DNA of 64,000 nt, taken from the NCBI GenBank assembly GCA_964583765.1, contig CAZOWW010000012.1:1-64000 (forward strand). Direction: 5' to 3'. The stretch is from CAZOWW01 sp964583765. Its GTDB lineage: Bacteria > Actinomycetota > Actinomycetes > Actinomycetales > Kineosporiaceae. Under the pieces are notes generated by a model. That model saw only the letters and a list, made by a program, of their open reading frames with translations, made no database searches and was not told where the DNA came from. Every line of letters starts with the position of its first letter. Position 1 is the first letter of the stretch. The position numbers and the translations under genes are program-made. Of the stretch, positions 22,849-31,229 are shown one piece after another.

Positions 22849-22944
22849 TGGCGGGCGGGGTGGGACCAGGGACGGCGGGTGGGATGAGCCCCTGGGCGGC
22901 GGGCGGGAAAAGACCAAGAGCGGCGGGCGGGAGCCACCGGGAAC
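22849..22944. repeat. 24-bp minisatellite between hisE and hisG
   Basis: Four degenerate copies of a 24-bp unit whose core is CGGCGGGCGGGA start at 22849, 22873, 22897 and 22921. They fill most of the 198-bp hisE-hisG spacer. No gene or known signal is seen; the array lengthens an otherwise tightly coupled operon. Confidence 0.75.
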
Positions 22945-22974
22945 GGTCGCCGGGAACGGGACCCAGCGACCGGA

Positions 22975-23238
22975 TCACAGATGGGCGTACACGTCCCGCA
23001 GGTCGAGGCCGCTCGCGAGCATCAGCACCTGCAGGTGGTACAGGAGCTGGGAGATCTCCTCCGCGGCGCGCTCCGGACCCTCGTGCTCGGCGGCCATCCA
23101 CACCTCGGCGGCCTCCTCCACGATCTTCTTGCCGATCGCATGGACCCCCGCGTCCAACGCGGCCACGGTGCCGGAGCCCGCGGGGCGGGTGCGCGCCCGG
23201 TCCTGGAGTTCGGAGAACAGCTCGTCGAAGGTCTTCAC
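22975..23238 (-). CDS. hisE: Phosphoribosyl-ATP pyrophosphatase
   Basis: Second step of histidine biosynthesis, hydrolysing PR-ATP to PR-AMP and pyrophosphate. The 87-residue protein is a full-length MazG-like helical His[16 protein letters not shown], then [13 protein letters not shown] and the downstream [13 protein letters not shown], with the metal-binding Glu/Asp pattern. The GTG start at 23238 overlaps the ribH stop as GTGA, so a histidine gene is translationally coupled to the riboflavin operon. Confidence 0.96.
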   Translation of the reverse strand: MKTFDELFSELQDRARTRPAGSGTVAALDAGVHAIGKKIVEEAAEVWMAAEHEGPERAAEEISQLLYHLQVLMLASGLDLRDVYAHL

Positions 23239-23729
23239 GGGGCCAGGCTAGTTGGCACGGCAGCGAGGCGGCGCAGGGCCACCGCGGTCGTCAACGCAGC
23301 CACCGCCGCCTCGTACCCTTTGTTCTCCCGTGACCCGTCCAGGCCCGCCCGGTCCCGGGCCTGACCCTCGTTGTCGCAGGTGAGAACCCCGAATCCGACC
23401 GGGACCCCGCTGCGCACGGCCACCTCGGTCAGACCCGCGGTCGCACCCTGACAGATGTAGTCGAAGTGCGGCGTCTGTCCCTGGATCACGACCCCGAGCG
23501 CGATCACGGCGTCCACGCCGGTGCCGGCGAGTCGCGCCGCCGCCACGGGCAGCTCGAAGGTGCCGGGCACCTGCACCTCGACCACGTCCGTGACCCCGCT
23601 GTCCGCGAGCGCACGGCGGGCGCCGTCGAGCAGCCCGTCCATGATTGCCGGATGCCAGCTCGCGCTCGCGAGCCCCACGAGCAGCCCCTGTGCCTCCACC
23701 GCGGTGTGCGGTGCGCCGGCGCCGCTCAC
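23235..23729 (-). CDS. ribH: 6,7-dimethyl-8-ribityllumazine synthase
   Basis: Penultimate step of riboflavin synthesis; assembles into a cage or pentamer. The 164-residue protein has [28 protein letters not shown] (substrate-binding residues and catalytic histidine) and [16 protein letters not shown]. The start is the GTG at 23729, which overlaps the ribBA stop as GTGA; the longer open frame upstream is the shadow of ribBA. hisE follows with another 4-bp overlap. Confidence 0.97.
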   Translation of the reverse strand: MSGAGAPHTAVEAQGLLVGLASASWHPAIMDGLLDGARRALADSGVTDVVEVQVPGTFELPVAAARLAGTGVDAVIALGVVIQGQTPHFDYICQGATAGLTEVAVRSGVPVGFGVLTCDNEGQARDRAGLDGSRENKGYEAAVAALTTAVALRRLAAVPTSLAP

Positions 23730-25054
23730 GCGTCCGCTCCGGGCAGCGCGGAGGCCAGCTGGAGGTGATGTCCCAGCCGGTCCCGCTTCACCCGCAGGTA
23801 CCCCGCGTTGAACTCGCCCACTCCGACCTCCAGGGACAACCGATCGCGCACGGTGATCCCGTGCTGGGCCAATCCTTCCACCTTCGCAGGATTGTTCGTG
23901 AGCAACCGGATCCCCGTGAGTCCGAGGTCGCTGAGCACGGCCGCGGCAGCCCCGTACTCGCGGGCGTCCACGGGCAGGCCCTGCCGCGTGTTCGCCTCCA
24001 CGGTGTCCAGCCCGGTGTCCTGCAGGGCGTAGGCCGAGAGCTTGGCGAGCAGTCCGATGCCACGGCCCTCGTGCCCGCGCAGGTAGACCACGACCCCGCC
24101 GTCCCGGGCGACCCGGGCCAGCGCGGCGTCCAGCTGCGGTCCGCAGTCGCACCGCCGGGAGCCGAAGGCGTCCCCCGTCAGGCACTCCGAGTGCACCCGC
24201 ACGAGCGCCCCCTCGGCCGGTGCCGGGTCGGCGATCAGCGCCACGTGCACGTCCCCGGTCGCTAGGTCCCGGTAGCCGATCGTCCGGAACAGCCCGTGCG
24301 GGGTGGGCAGCACGGTCTCGGTGACCCGTTCCACCCGTGGGCGCGGCCGAGCCGCCGCCATGATCTCGGGCACGCCGGCCCCGAAGGCCCGCTCGGCCCG
24401 TCGGCGGTAGGCGGCCAGATCCTCCACGGTGATCAACGGAGCCCCGATGCTGTCCGCGAGCACCCGCAGCCCGGGCAGGCGCAGGAGTTCCCCCTGATCG
24501 TCCACGGCCTCGGCGATCACACCGATCGGCGGCAGGCCGGCCAGCCGGCACAGGTCCACGGCGGCCTCGGTGTGCCCGCGCCGCTCGAGGACTCCCCCGG
24601 ATCTCGCCCGCAGCGGGAAGATGTGCCCCGGTCGCACCAGGTCGTGGGGCCCGGTCGCCAGATCGGAGAGCAGCCCCAGGGTGCGTGCGCGGTCGGCCGC
24701 ACCGATGCCGGTGCTCACCCCGAACCGGGCGTCCACGGAGATCGTGTAGGCGGTGCGCCGCGGGTCCTCGTTCCGCTCGACCATGGGGGGCAGGGCCAGC
24801 GCGTCCGCCCGCTCGGCGGTCATCGGTGCGCAGATCACCCCCGAGCTGTGGCGGATCGTCCAGCCCAGCCATTCGGGCGTCGCGAGCGAGGCCGCCAGGA
24901 TCACGTCGCCCTCGTTCTCCCGGTCGGCGTCGTCGGCAACGAGCACCGGCCGTCCCGCCTGCAACGCCGTGAGCGCCGCCTCGACCCGGTCGATGGGCAC
25001 CGGCTCGGCCCCGCGGCCGGCCACGGCCCCGTCACAGCTCACCACGGCGCTCAT
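23726..25054 (-). CDS. ribBA: Bifunctional 3,4-dihydroxy-2-butanone-4-phosphate synthase / GTP cyclohydrolase II
   Basis: A 442-residue fusion that makes both precursors of lumazine. The N-terminal DHBP synthase (about 18-220) has the DDADRENEGDVI acidic loop (41-52), SSGVICAPM and GHTEAAVDL. The C-terminal GTP cyclohydrolase II has HSECLTGDAFGSRRCDCG with zinc-binding cysteines, YLRGHEGRGIGL and NNPAKVEGL. The ATG at 25054 overlaps the ribE stop as ATGA. The deaminase/reductase ribD is missing from this cluster. Confidence 0.97.
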   Translation of the reverse strand: MSAVVSCDGAVAGRGAEPVPIDRVEAALTALQAGRPVLVADDADRENEGDVILAASLATPEWLGWTIRHSSGVICAPMTAERADALALPPMVERNEDPRRTAYTISVDARFGVSTGIGAADRARTLGLLSDLATGPHDLVRPGHIFPLRARSGGVLERRGHTEAAVDLCRLAGLPPIGVIAEAVDDQGELLRLPGLRVLADSIGAPLITVEDLAAYRRRAERAFGAGVPEIMAAARPRPRVERVTETVLPTPHGLFRTIGYRDLATGDVHVALIADPAPAEGALVRVHSECLTGDAFGSRRCDCGPQLDAALARVARDGGVVVYLRGHEGRGIGLLAKLSAYALQDTGLDTVEANTRQGLPVDAREYGAAAAVLSDLGLTGIRLLTNNPAKVEGLAQHGITVRDRLSLEVGVGEFNAGYLRVKRDRLGHHLQLASALPGADA

Positions 25055-25734
25055 GCCCGGATCCCGTCCGCGGGGACCCCCGCCGCGACGAACCCCGCGG
25101 CACCGGCCGGGGGCCGCTCGCCGGCGGCTCCGAGCAGGCGCTCCACGTACTTGGCCAGGACGTCCACCTCCACGTTGACCGGCTCCCCCACCTGTCGCAG
25201 CCCCAGCGTCGTGCGGCTCAGCGTCTCGGGGATGAGCGACACGGTGAACGACGCGGGACGGCCGGTGATGGGGTCGCCGTCGTCCACCTCGACCACGGTC
25301 AACGAGACACCGTCCAGGGTCACCGAACCCTTGACCACCAGGTAGCGGGCCAGCTCGGACGGGAGCGAGAACCGGACCACGTCCCATCGGTCGCCCGGCG
25401 TGCGGGCCAGAACGGTCGCGACGCCGTCCACATGGCCCTGCACGACGTGTCCCCCGAACCGGCCGTCGGCCGCGAGCGGGCGTTCCAGGTTCACCCGGTC
25501 GCCCGGCCGCAGCGAGCCCAGGGAGCTCCGATCGAGGGTCTCGAGCATGACATCCGCGGTGAAGGTGTCGTGCTCCTGCTCGGTGACGGTCAGGCAGACC
25601 CCGTTCACGGCGATGGATGCCCCGTGTGCGGCTCCCTGGGTCACGCGCGGGCCACGCACGGTCAGCCGCGCGGACTGTGACGCCGACGCCAGGGCGATGA
25701 CCTCACCCAGTTCCTCCACGATTCCGGTGAACAT
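25051..25734 (-). CDS. ribE: Riboflavin synthase alpha chain
   Basis: Dismutates two lumazines to riboflavin. The 227-residue protein has the two lumazine-binding repeats: MFTGIVEELG with SIAVNGVCLTV in the first, and FGGHVVQGHVDGVA with SVTLDGVSLTVVEV in the second. The ATG at 25734 has GGGAG 7 nt ahead. It is the first gene downstream of the FMN riboswitch, so the whole ribE-ribBA-ribH run should be repressed by FMN. Confidence 0.97.
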   Translation of the reverse strand: MFTGIVEELGEVIALASASQSARLTVRGPRVTQGAAHGASIAVNGVCLTVTEQEHDTFTADVMLETLDRSSLGSLRPGDRVNLERPLAADGRFGGHVVQGHVDGVATVLARTPGDRWDVVRFSLPSELARYLVVKGSVTLDGVSLTVVEVDDGDPITGRPASFTVSLIPETLSRTTLGLRQVGEPVNVEVDVLAKYVERLLGAAGERPPAGAAGFVAAGVPADGIRA

Positions 25735-25940
25735 CCGGCACTCCCTCTCCCGCACCGCGCCCGGCGGTGTCGCACGGTCCTGCGTACGGCGCGGGCCTGC
25801 CGCGCCGTCCACGGCGGGTGGGGGGAGGTCGACCTCGGCCACGCCCCTCCGGCACCGCCTACGGGCGTGCTCCGGGGCATGGCGCGCAGGCCGGTGTCAC
25901 GCACCGGACCGCGCGGACGAACGGCACAGGGTGCCGCCCT

Positions 25941-26067
25941 GCGTGCTGCCTCCCATCCGGACTCTCACCGTCGGTCCTGGAGTTTCACCAGGTCCACCAA
26001 TGACTGGCTGCCATCGGGTCGCGGACTGTCACCGCCGGTTCGGATTTTCACCGACCCCGGAGCACGC
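25941..26067 (-). promoter_or_regulatory. FMN riboswitch (RFN element)
   Basis: On the minus strand, conserved RFN segments occur in the right order: GGGGTCGGTGAAAATCCGAA, CCGGCGGTGACAGTCCGCGA, a CTGGTGAAACTCCAG-type arm, GACCGACGGTGAGAGTCCGG and ATGGGAGGCAGC. The closing helix P1 is a perfect 7-bp pair (AGCACGC at 26061-26067 with GCGTGCT at 25941-25947, plus-strand reading). About 205 bp separate it from the ribE start, which is room for an expression platform, though I cannot tell whether control is by termination or by start-site masking. Confidence 0.97.
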
Positions 26068-26143
26068 ACGTGCTGTCACCGCCATTGTGACACCGGTCCG
26101 CGGGCCCGACAGCCCGGGGCGCACGAGAGCCGTCCCACAGGCC

Positions 26144-26815
26144 TCAATGCCGGCAGGCAGCCCCGGCGGAGGCGAGCGCACGCAGTTCCCGCACCCGCCC
26201 ACCGGCATCCTCGGCGGAGTACACCGCGGAACCGGCCACGAACACATCCGCCCCGGCCTCGGCGCAGCGTCCGATCGTGCGGTCGTTGACCCCGCCGTCC
26301 ACCTGCACCCAGACGTCCAGATCGGCCGCGGAGATCGCCTCACGCACCCGCCGCACCTTGGGCAGACAGGACTCCAGGAACTCCTGGCCGCCGAAGCCGG
26401 GCTCCACGGTCATCACGAGCACCATGTCGAACTCGGGCAACAGGTCGAGGTACGTCTCCACGGGTGTGGCCGGCTTGAGCGCGAGTCCCGCGCGGGCCCC
26501 CAGCGCCCGCAGGGTGCGGGCGAGCCGCACGGGCGCGGCGACCGCCTCCGCGTGGAAGGTGACGCTGCCGGCACCGGCCTCCGCGTAACCCGGTGCCCAA
26601 CGATCCGGGTCATCGATCATCAGGTGGCAGTCCACCGGAACCGGCGACGCCTTCACGAGCGCCTCGACCACGGGCAGCCCCAGGGTCAGATTGGGCACGA
26701 AGTGGTTGTCCATCACGTCCACGTGCGCCCAGTCCGCCTCCGCGATGCGGGCGAGTTCCTGGGCCAATCGGGCGAAATCGGCGGCCAGGATGCTCGGGGA
26801 GATCTGGATACTCAC
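26144..26815 (-). CDS. rpe: Ribulose-phosphate 3-epimerase
   Basis: Pentose-phosphate enzyme interconverting ribulose-5-P and xylulose-5-P. The 223-residue barrel has [29 protein letters not shown] with catalytic Asp, [20 protein letters not shown] and [10 protein letters not shown]. The likely start is the GTG at 26815, which yields the canonical N-terminus ([10 protein letters not shown]); only a weak AGG precedes it. The next element downstream is the FMN riboswitch, so rpe lies outside riboswitch control. Confidence 0.95.
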   Translation of the reverse strand: MSIQISPSILAADFARLAQELARIAEADWAHVDVMDNHFVPNLTLGLPVVEALVKASPVPVDCHLMIDDPDRWAPGYAEAGAGSVTFHAEAVAAPVRLARTLRALGARAGLALKPATPVETYLDLLPEFDMVLVMTVEPGFGGQEFLESCLPKVRRVREAISAADLDVWVQVDGGVNDRTIGRCAEAGADVFVAGSAVYSAEDAGGRVRELRALASAGAACRH

Positions 26816-26938
26816 GTGCGCCGAGCCTACCGAGGTGCGCGCGGGCCGCGATCCGGGCGTGTCGGGGCGTCTCGGGTGATGAGGGTCCGCCGAGGTGGCG
26901 GAGGTCAACTCTCACCCGGTGCAGCCCGATGATCAGGC

Positions 26939-27874
26939 ATGGTCCCTCGCGCCCAACTGCCGTTCGCCCGGTTCATGGGGTCCTCACCGCGCCGGCTCGT
27001 CGCCTGGTTCGCCGGCGCGGCAGTCCTCGGCACCCTCGTCGCCGCTCTGACCACCGCTGCCCAGGACATGGCGCGGCAACAGGTCCGCGCCATGGGGTTG
27101 GGGGACGGGTCGTTCTACAGCCTCTCCGAGCACGTCCTGGCCATGACGCTGATCGGGATACTGGCGGTGACCGCGTCGGTGTGGTTGTGGCAGACCGGGA
27201 GCTGGGGCGCGGGCCTGCTGGTCCTGGCCGGGGTGGCGGCCGGGCCGATGACCGTCGTGGCGGCGCCGATCAGCACTCGCCTGGTGGCCGACGGGAACCA
27301 GGACACCGTCGGGTGGTGGCATCTGGTGGTCGGCGGGGCGGTCGTGGCCGTCCTGGTGAGTTGGACCACCGCCGTCGTGCGCCTCTCGACCTCACGACCA
27401 CCGCGCCGGCCGTGGACCCTTTTCCGCCGTCCGGTCACCGTCGAGGTCGCACTGGTACTGGTGGCCGGATCGGCGGCCTGGACGTCCATGGGCCTGGCCC
27501 GATCGATCGGGGGCGAGAACCCCGGATTCCTCGTGATCCTGGGATGGGCCGCCCTCGCGGCCGGAGTCGCCCTGGGCATCTCCCGCGCCCGTTCCTGGCA
27601 GGCCCCCGTCGTCGCCTGGGGACTCGAGATCCTGATCATCCTGATGCTGCACCAGGCCTACGACCGCGACGGCGGCTGGCCGGGAGTGGCCGGCTGGGAA
27701 CTGAACGGCATGGAGAGCCCTGTGGTGTTCTCCCGTGAGGTCGTCCTGCCGCTCCTGTTCGCCCCTGCGCTCGGGGTCCTGCTCCGCTGGGGACGGAGCG
27801 CCACCTTGGCCGGGCGCCCCGGACCCGAGACTGCTCCCGGTCCAGCAGGTCCGAGCGGGTCGGGAGCCTGCTGA
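26939..27874 (+). CDS. Hypothetical multi-pass membrane protein
   Basis: A 311-residue protein with about seven to eight hydrophobic segments, near residues 20-38, 62-82, 86-104, 124-142, 164-182, 197-213, 223-239 and 267-280. It has no recognisable motif. The ATG at 26939 is the only early ATG that keeps the full first helix; its ribosome-binding site is weak. It runs opposite to its neighbours and separates rsmB from rpe, genes that are usually adjacent in actinobacteria. Function is unknown. Confidence 0.65.
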   Translation: MVPRAQLPFARFMGSSPRRLVAWFAGAAVLGTLVAALTTAAQDMARQQVRAMGLGDGSFYSLSEHVLAMTLIGILAVTASVWLWQTGSWGAGLLVLAGVAAGPMTVVAAPISTRLVADGNQDTVGWWHLVVGGAVVAVLVSWTTAVVRLSTSRPPRRPWTLFRRPVTVEVALVLVAGSAAWTSMGLARSIGGENPGFLVILGWAALAAGVALGISRARSWQAPVVAWGLEILIILMLHQAYDRDGGWPGVAGWELNGMESPVVFSREVVLPLLFAPALGVLLRWGRSATLAGRPGPETAPGPAGPSGSGAC

Positions 27875-27992
27875 ACCGGGCGTACACCACGCACCACGGT
27901 GCCGGTGATGACCTTGAATCCCTGACCCCTTCGACGCGAGCGCGAAGGGACGCCCGGTCGGCCGGGTCTCAGCGCTCGCCGTGCGCAGGACC

Positions 27993-29504
27993 TCAGCGCT
28001 CGCGGCGCAGCAGGGCCAGATACATGGCGTCCGTCCCGTGCCGGTGCGGCCACAGTTGGACGTCGGGCGAGGGCCCCAGGTCGTCCACGCGGTCCTGCGT
28101 GGCCCGGGCGACCAGGGGCACCGCATCCAGCCAGGTGACGTCGTCCCGGCCCCGCAGGGCGTCCTGCACCGCGGTCCGGGTCTCCACCGGATGCGGCGAG
28201 CAGGTCACGTAGGCCACCACGCCGCCCGGCCGCACCGCGGTCAGGGCGCTCACCAGCAGCGACCGCTGGAGCGGCGAGAGCTCGGCGAGGTCACCGGGCC
28301 GCCGGCGCCACCGAGCCTCGGGCCGACGGCGCAGGGCGCCCAGGCCGGTGCACGGGGCGTCGACGAGCACCCGGTCGTAGTGGTCGGGCTCCTGCACGCA
28401 GAGCTCCCTGCCGTCGGCACATCGCACGTCGACGAGGTCGGGGGCCCGGCGCAGCACGCCGGACAGCGACGAGTGCACCAGCCGTACCCGGTGCGGCACC
28501 GGCTCGCAGGCGACCAGCCGGGCGTCCGACGGCACGAGCCCCAGGGCCTGCCGCTGGGCCAGGGTCGCGCCGAGCAGGGCGGCCTTGCCGCCGGGACCGG
28601 CGCACAGGTCCAACCAGCGACCGGCGTCGGGCCCCACGGTGTCCGCGAGGGTGAACGCGGTCGTCACGAGCTGGCTGCCCTCGTCCTGTACCCGGGCCCG
28701 GGCCTGGCGTACCGCCTCCATGGCGGACACCGCCCCGGTCACCCGCACCGCCCGGGCGGACAACCGGCCCGGGGTGGCTCCCCGCCCGAGCAGCTCATCC
28801 GGCTCGCACAGTCCGGGGAGCGCGACCAGACTCACCGGGGCCGCCTCGTTGTCCGCGGCCAGCAGGTCGGGCAGCTCAGCGGTCGGCCGCCCGGCGAAGC
28901 CCAGCGCGTCCCGCAAGGCGCGCACGATCCACACCGGGTGCGAGGTGACCACCGACAGGTACCCGTCGGGGTTCTGGCCCTGGTCCGGGGCGACCTCGGT
29001 GAGCCAGGCGCCCAGGTCCCGGGCCACGACCCGCCGGAGCACGGCGTTGGCCAGGGACGAGGCCCCGGCGCCGATCTCGCCCCGCACCAGGTCCACGGTG
29101 GCCGCGACCGCGGCGTGCGCCGGCACCCGCATGGCCAGAGCCTGGTGACAGCCCACGCGGAGCGCGTCCAGCAGCGGAGCGTCCAGGTCGGCGAGGGGCC
29201 GGTCCACGCACCGGGTCAGGATCGCGTCGTACCGGCCCTGTCCCCGGAGCACGCCGTAGCACAGCTCGGTGGCGAAGGCGGCGTCCCGGCCGGAGAGCCC
29301 GGCCTCGGTCAGCGCCGACGGCAGCACCAGGTTCGCGTACGCGTCCCGCTCGGACACCGCACGCACGGTGCGCCAGGCGACCAGGCGCGCGGGGTCGGTC
29401 CGGGCACGGGCCACCGATCGCGGCGGCCCGCTCGCGCCACGGTGACTGCCCTGGCCGCGTCCCGCTGCCGGCCCCCCCTGCCCGGACGAGGTCCCCTGGC
29501 TCAC
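27993..29504 (-). CDS. rsmB: 16S rRNA m5C967 methyltransferase (RsmB/Sun)
   Basis: SAM-dependent methylation of 16S rRNA. The 503-residue protein has an Arg/Ser/Gly-rich basic N-terminal tail (1-35), a NusB-like RNA-binding domain (about 40-170) and a methyltransferase domain with the SAM motif [35 protein letters not shown] and the nucleophile motif [10 protein letters not shown]. The GTG start at 29504 overlaps the fmt stop as GTGA. The sequence around the rsmB stop (TCAGCGCTCGC) is repeated 24 bp downstream at 27969. Confidence 0.95.
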   Translation of the reverse strand: MSQGTSSGQGGPAAGRGQGSHRGASGPPRSVARARTDPARLVAWRTVRAVSERDAYANLVLPSALTEAGLSGRDAAFATELCYGVLRGQGRYDAILTRCVDRPLADLDAPLLDALRVGCHQALAMRVPAHAAVAATVDLVRGEIGAGASSLANAVLRRVVARDLGAWLTEVAPDQGQNPDGYLSVVTSHPVWIVRALRDALGFAGRPTAELPDLLAADNEAAPVSLVALPGLCEPDELLGRGATPGRLSARAVRVTGAVSAMEAVRQARARVQDEGSQLVTTAFTLADTVGPDAGRWLDLCAGPGGKAALLGATLAQRQALGLVPSDARLVACEPVPHRVRLVHSSLSGVLRRAPDLVDVRCADGRELCVQEPDHYDRVLVDAPCTGLGALRRRPEARWRRRPGDLAELSPLQRSLLVSALTAVRPGGVVAYVTCSPHPVETRTAVQDALRGRDDVTWLDAVPLVARATQDRVDDLGPSPDVQLWPHRHGTDAMYLALLRRER

Positions 29505-30439
29505 GCGAGGACCTCTCCGGCCTCGGGGCGCGTGCCCCGGGCCCAGTCCGCCGCGGGCATCGCCCGCTTGCCGGGGGCCTGCACCTCACCCAGCACGACG
29601 GGCACGGTGCCGGTGCCGGCGAGCACCCGTCCACGCTCCACGAGCAACTCCCCCGGCCCCAACGTCACGTCTGTCGTCCCCTCGGTCGGTAGCGGCCGCA
29701 CGGGCCCCAGTTTCACCCGGTCGCCGCGCCAACTGCACCAGGCACCCGGGGCCGGGGTACATGCCCGGATCCGCCGGTCCACGACGAAGGCGGAAGCGGC
29801 CCAGTCCACGCGCGCGTCCTGGGTCGTGATCTTCGGGGCGAGGCTGACGCCTGCCGCGTCCTGCGGCTGCGGGCACAGGGTGCCGGTCTCGATCCCGTCG
29901 AGGGTGGCGAGGAGGAGCTCCGCGCCAGCCTGGGCGAGCCGGCCGAGCAGGTCCCCGGAGGTGTCCCGGGGCCGCACGCTCTCGGTGAGCACCCCGTAGA
30001 CCGGGCCCGCGTCGAGTTCCTCCACGATCCGGAAGGTCGTCGCCCCGCTCACCTCGTCGCCGGCCAGGACCGCGTGCTGCACCGGCGCGGCCCCGCGCCA
30101 GGCCGGCAGGAGCGAGAAGTGCAGGTTCACCCATCCGTACCGGGGGATCCCGAGTGCGGCCGTGGGCAGGAGGGCGCCGTAGGCGACCACCGGGCAGCAG
30201 TCCGGCGCCAGCTCCGCCAGGGCGGCGAGGAACTCGGGGTCACCGGCCCGGCGGGGCGTGAGCACGGGCACCCCGTGCTCGTCGGCCCACCGGCCCACCG
30301 GCGACCGGAGGGATCCCCTGCCCCGGCCCGCGGGGGCGTCCGGGCGGGTGACCACGGCCGCCAGGGTGTGCGGGGACGCCGCGAGACGTTCCAGGGACGG
30401 CAGCGCCACCTCGGGCGTGCCGGCGAAGGCGAGCCTCAT
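29501..30439 (-). CDS. fmt: Methionyl-tRNA formyltransferase
   Basis: Formylates initiator Met-tRNA using 10-formyl-THF. The 312-residue protein has the catalytic set Asn105, His107 and Asp143, with the SLLP (109-112) and WRGAAPVQ signatures, and a C-terminal OB-fold tRNA-binding domain. The ATG at 30439 matches the family N-terminus ([16 protein letters not shown]). It lies just downstream of def, the deformylase acting on the same formyl group, and is coupled to rsmB. Confidence 0.97.
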   Translation of the reverse strand: MRLAFAGTPEVALPSLERLAASPHTLAAVVTRPDAPAGRGRGSLRSPVGRWADEHGVPVLTPRRAGDPEFLAALAELAPDCCPVVAYGALLPTAALGIPRYGWVNLHFSLLPAWRGAAPVQHAVLAGDEVSGATTFRIVEELDAGPVYGVLTESVRPRDTSGDLLGRLAQAGAELLLATLDGIETGTLCPQPQDAAGVSLAPKITTQDARVDWAASAFVVDRRIRACTPAPGAWCSWRGDRVKLGPVRPLPTEGTTDVTLGPGELLVERGRVLAGTGTVPVVLGEVQAPGKRAMPAADWARGTRPEAGEVLA

Positions 30440-30479
30440 GCGGGCGTGACCCCCACCCCGGACAGCCGGGCCGTCATCG

Positions 30480-31025
30480 TCATCGGCCCGTGCCGAACGT
30501 CGGGTGCGGGCTCACCCTGACCACGGGAACGCTCTGGCCGGTCCACTCCGCCTCACGGATCGCCTTGAGCGCGAGCTTGCGCTGCGCCCGGTCCATGCGG
30601 TCGATGAAGAGGATGCCGTCCAGGTGGTCGGTCTCGTGCTGCAGGGCCCGGGCCAGGTACTCGGTGCCGTCGATGGTCACCGGCTCCCCGTGCATGTTCC
30701 AGCCCTTGGCCACCGTGCGCAGGGCCCGGGGAGTCTCGAAGGACAACCCGGGGAAGGACAGGCAGCCCTCCTCGCCGTCCTGCAGTTCCTCGGAGAGGTC
30801 CAGGCTTGGGTTGATCAGGTGCCCCAGCTCGCCGTCGACGTGGTAGGTGAAGACCCGCAGGCCCACCCCGATCTGCGGCGCGGCGAGACCCGCACCGGGG
30901 GCGTCGAGCATCGTGTCCTGCAGGTCCTTGACCAGGGTGCGCAGTTCCTTGTCGAAGTCCACCACAGGCTGGGCCGGCGTGCGCAGCACAGGATCACCGA
31001 ACAACCGGATCGGCTGGATTGCCAC
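30480..31025 (-). CDS. def: Peptide deformylase
   Basis: Metalloenzyme removing the formyl group from nascent proteins. The 181-residue protein has all three signature blocks: GAGLAAPQ (44-51), EGCLS (86-90) with the metal cysteine and HETDH (130-134) with two metal histidines and the catalytic Glu. The GTG start at 31025 has AAGGAG 5 nt ahead. The gap of 40 bp to fmt suggests an operon; 204 bp without a visible gene separate it from priA. Confidence 0.97.
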   Translation of the reverse strand: MAIQPIRLFGDPVLRTPAQPVVDFDKELRTLVKDLQDTMLDAPGAGLAAPQIGVGLRVFTYHVDGELGHLINPSLDLSEELQDGEEGCLSFPGLSFETPRALRTVAKGWNMHGEPVTIDGTEYLARALQHETDHLDGILFIDRMDRAQRKLALKAIREAEWTGQSVPVVRVSPHPTFGTGR

Positions 31026-31229
31026 GGGACTCCTTCATGGTCTGGGAGGCTGCCCGGGCCACGGCCCGCAGCCGTCGTCGGGCCCGCGGGGATCCCGGCG
31101 AGCGCCGGGCCGCCCGGCCGGAGCCCAGTCTAGATCCGACGCCCGCCCGCAGCCGTCCGGACCGTCCCGTACCCGCACCCACCAGCGCCTCGGAGCAGGA
31201 CCCACCGGCGCCTCACGCCCGGCCCGCGG

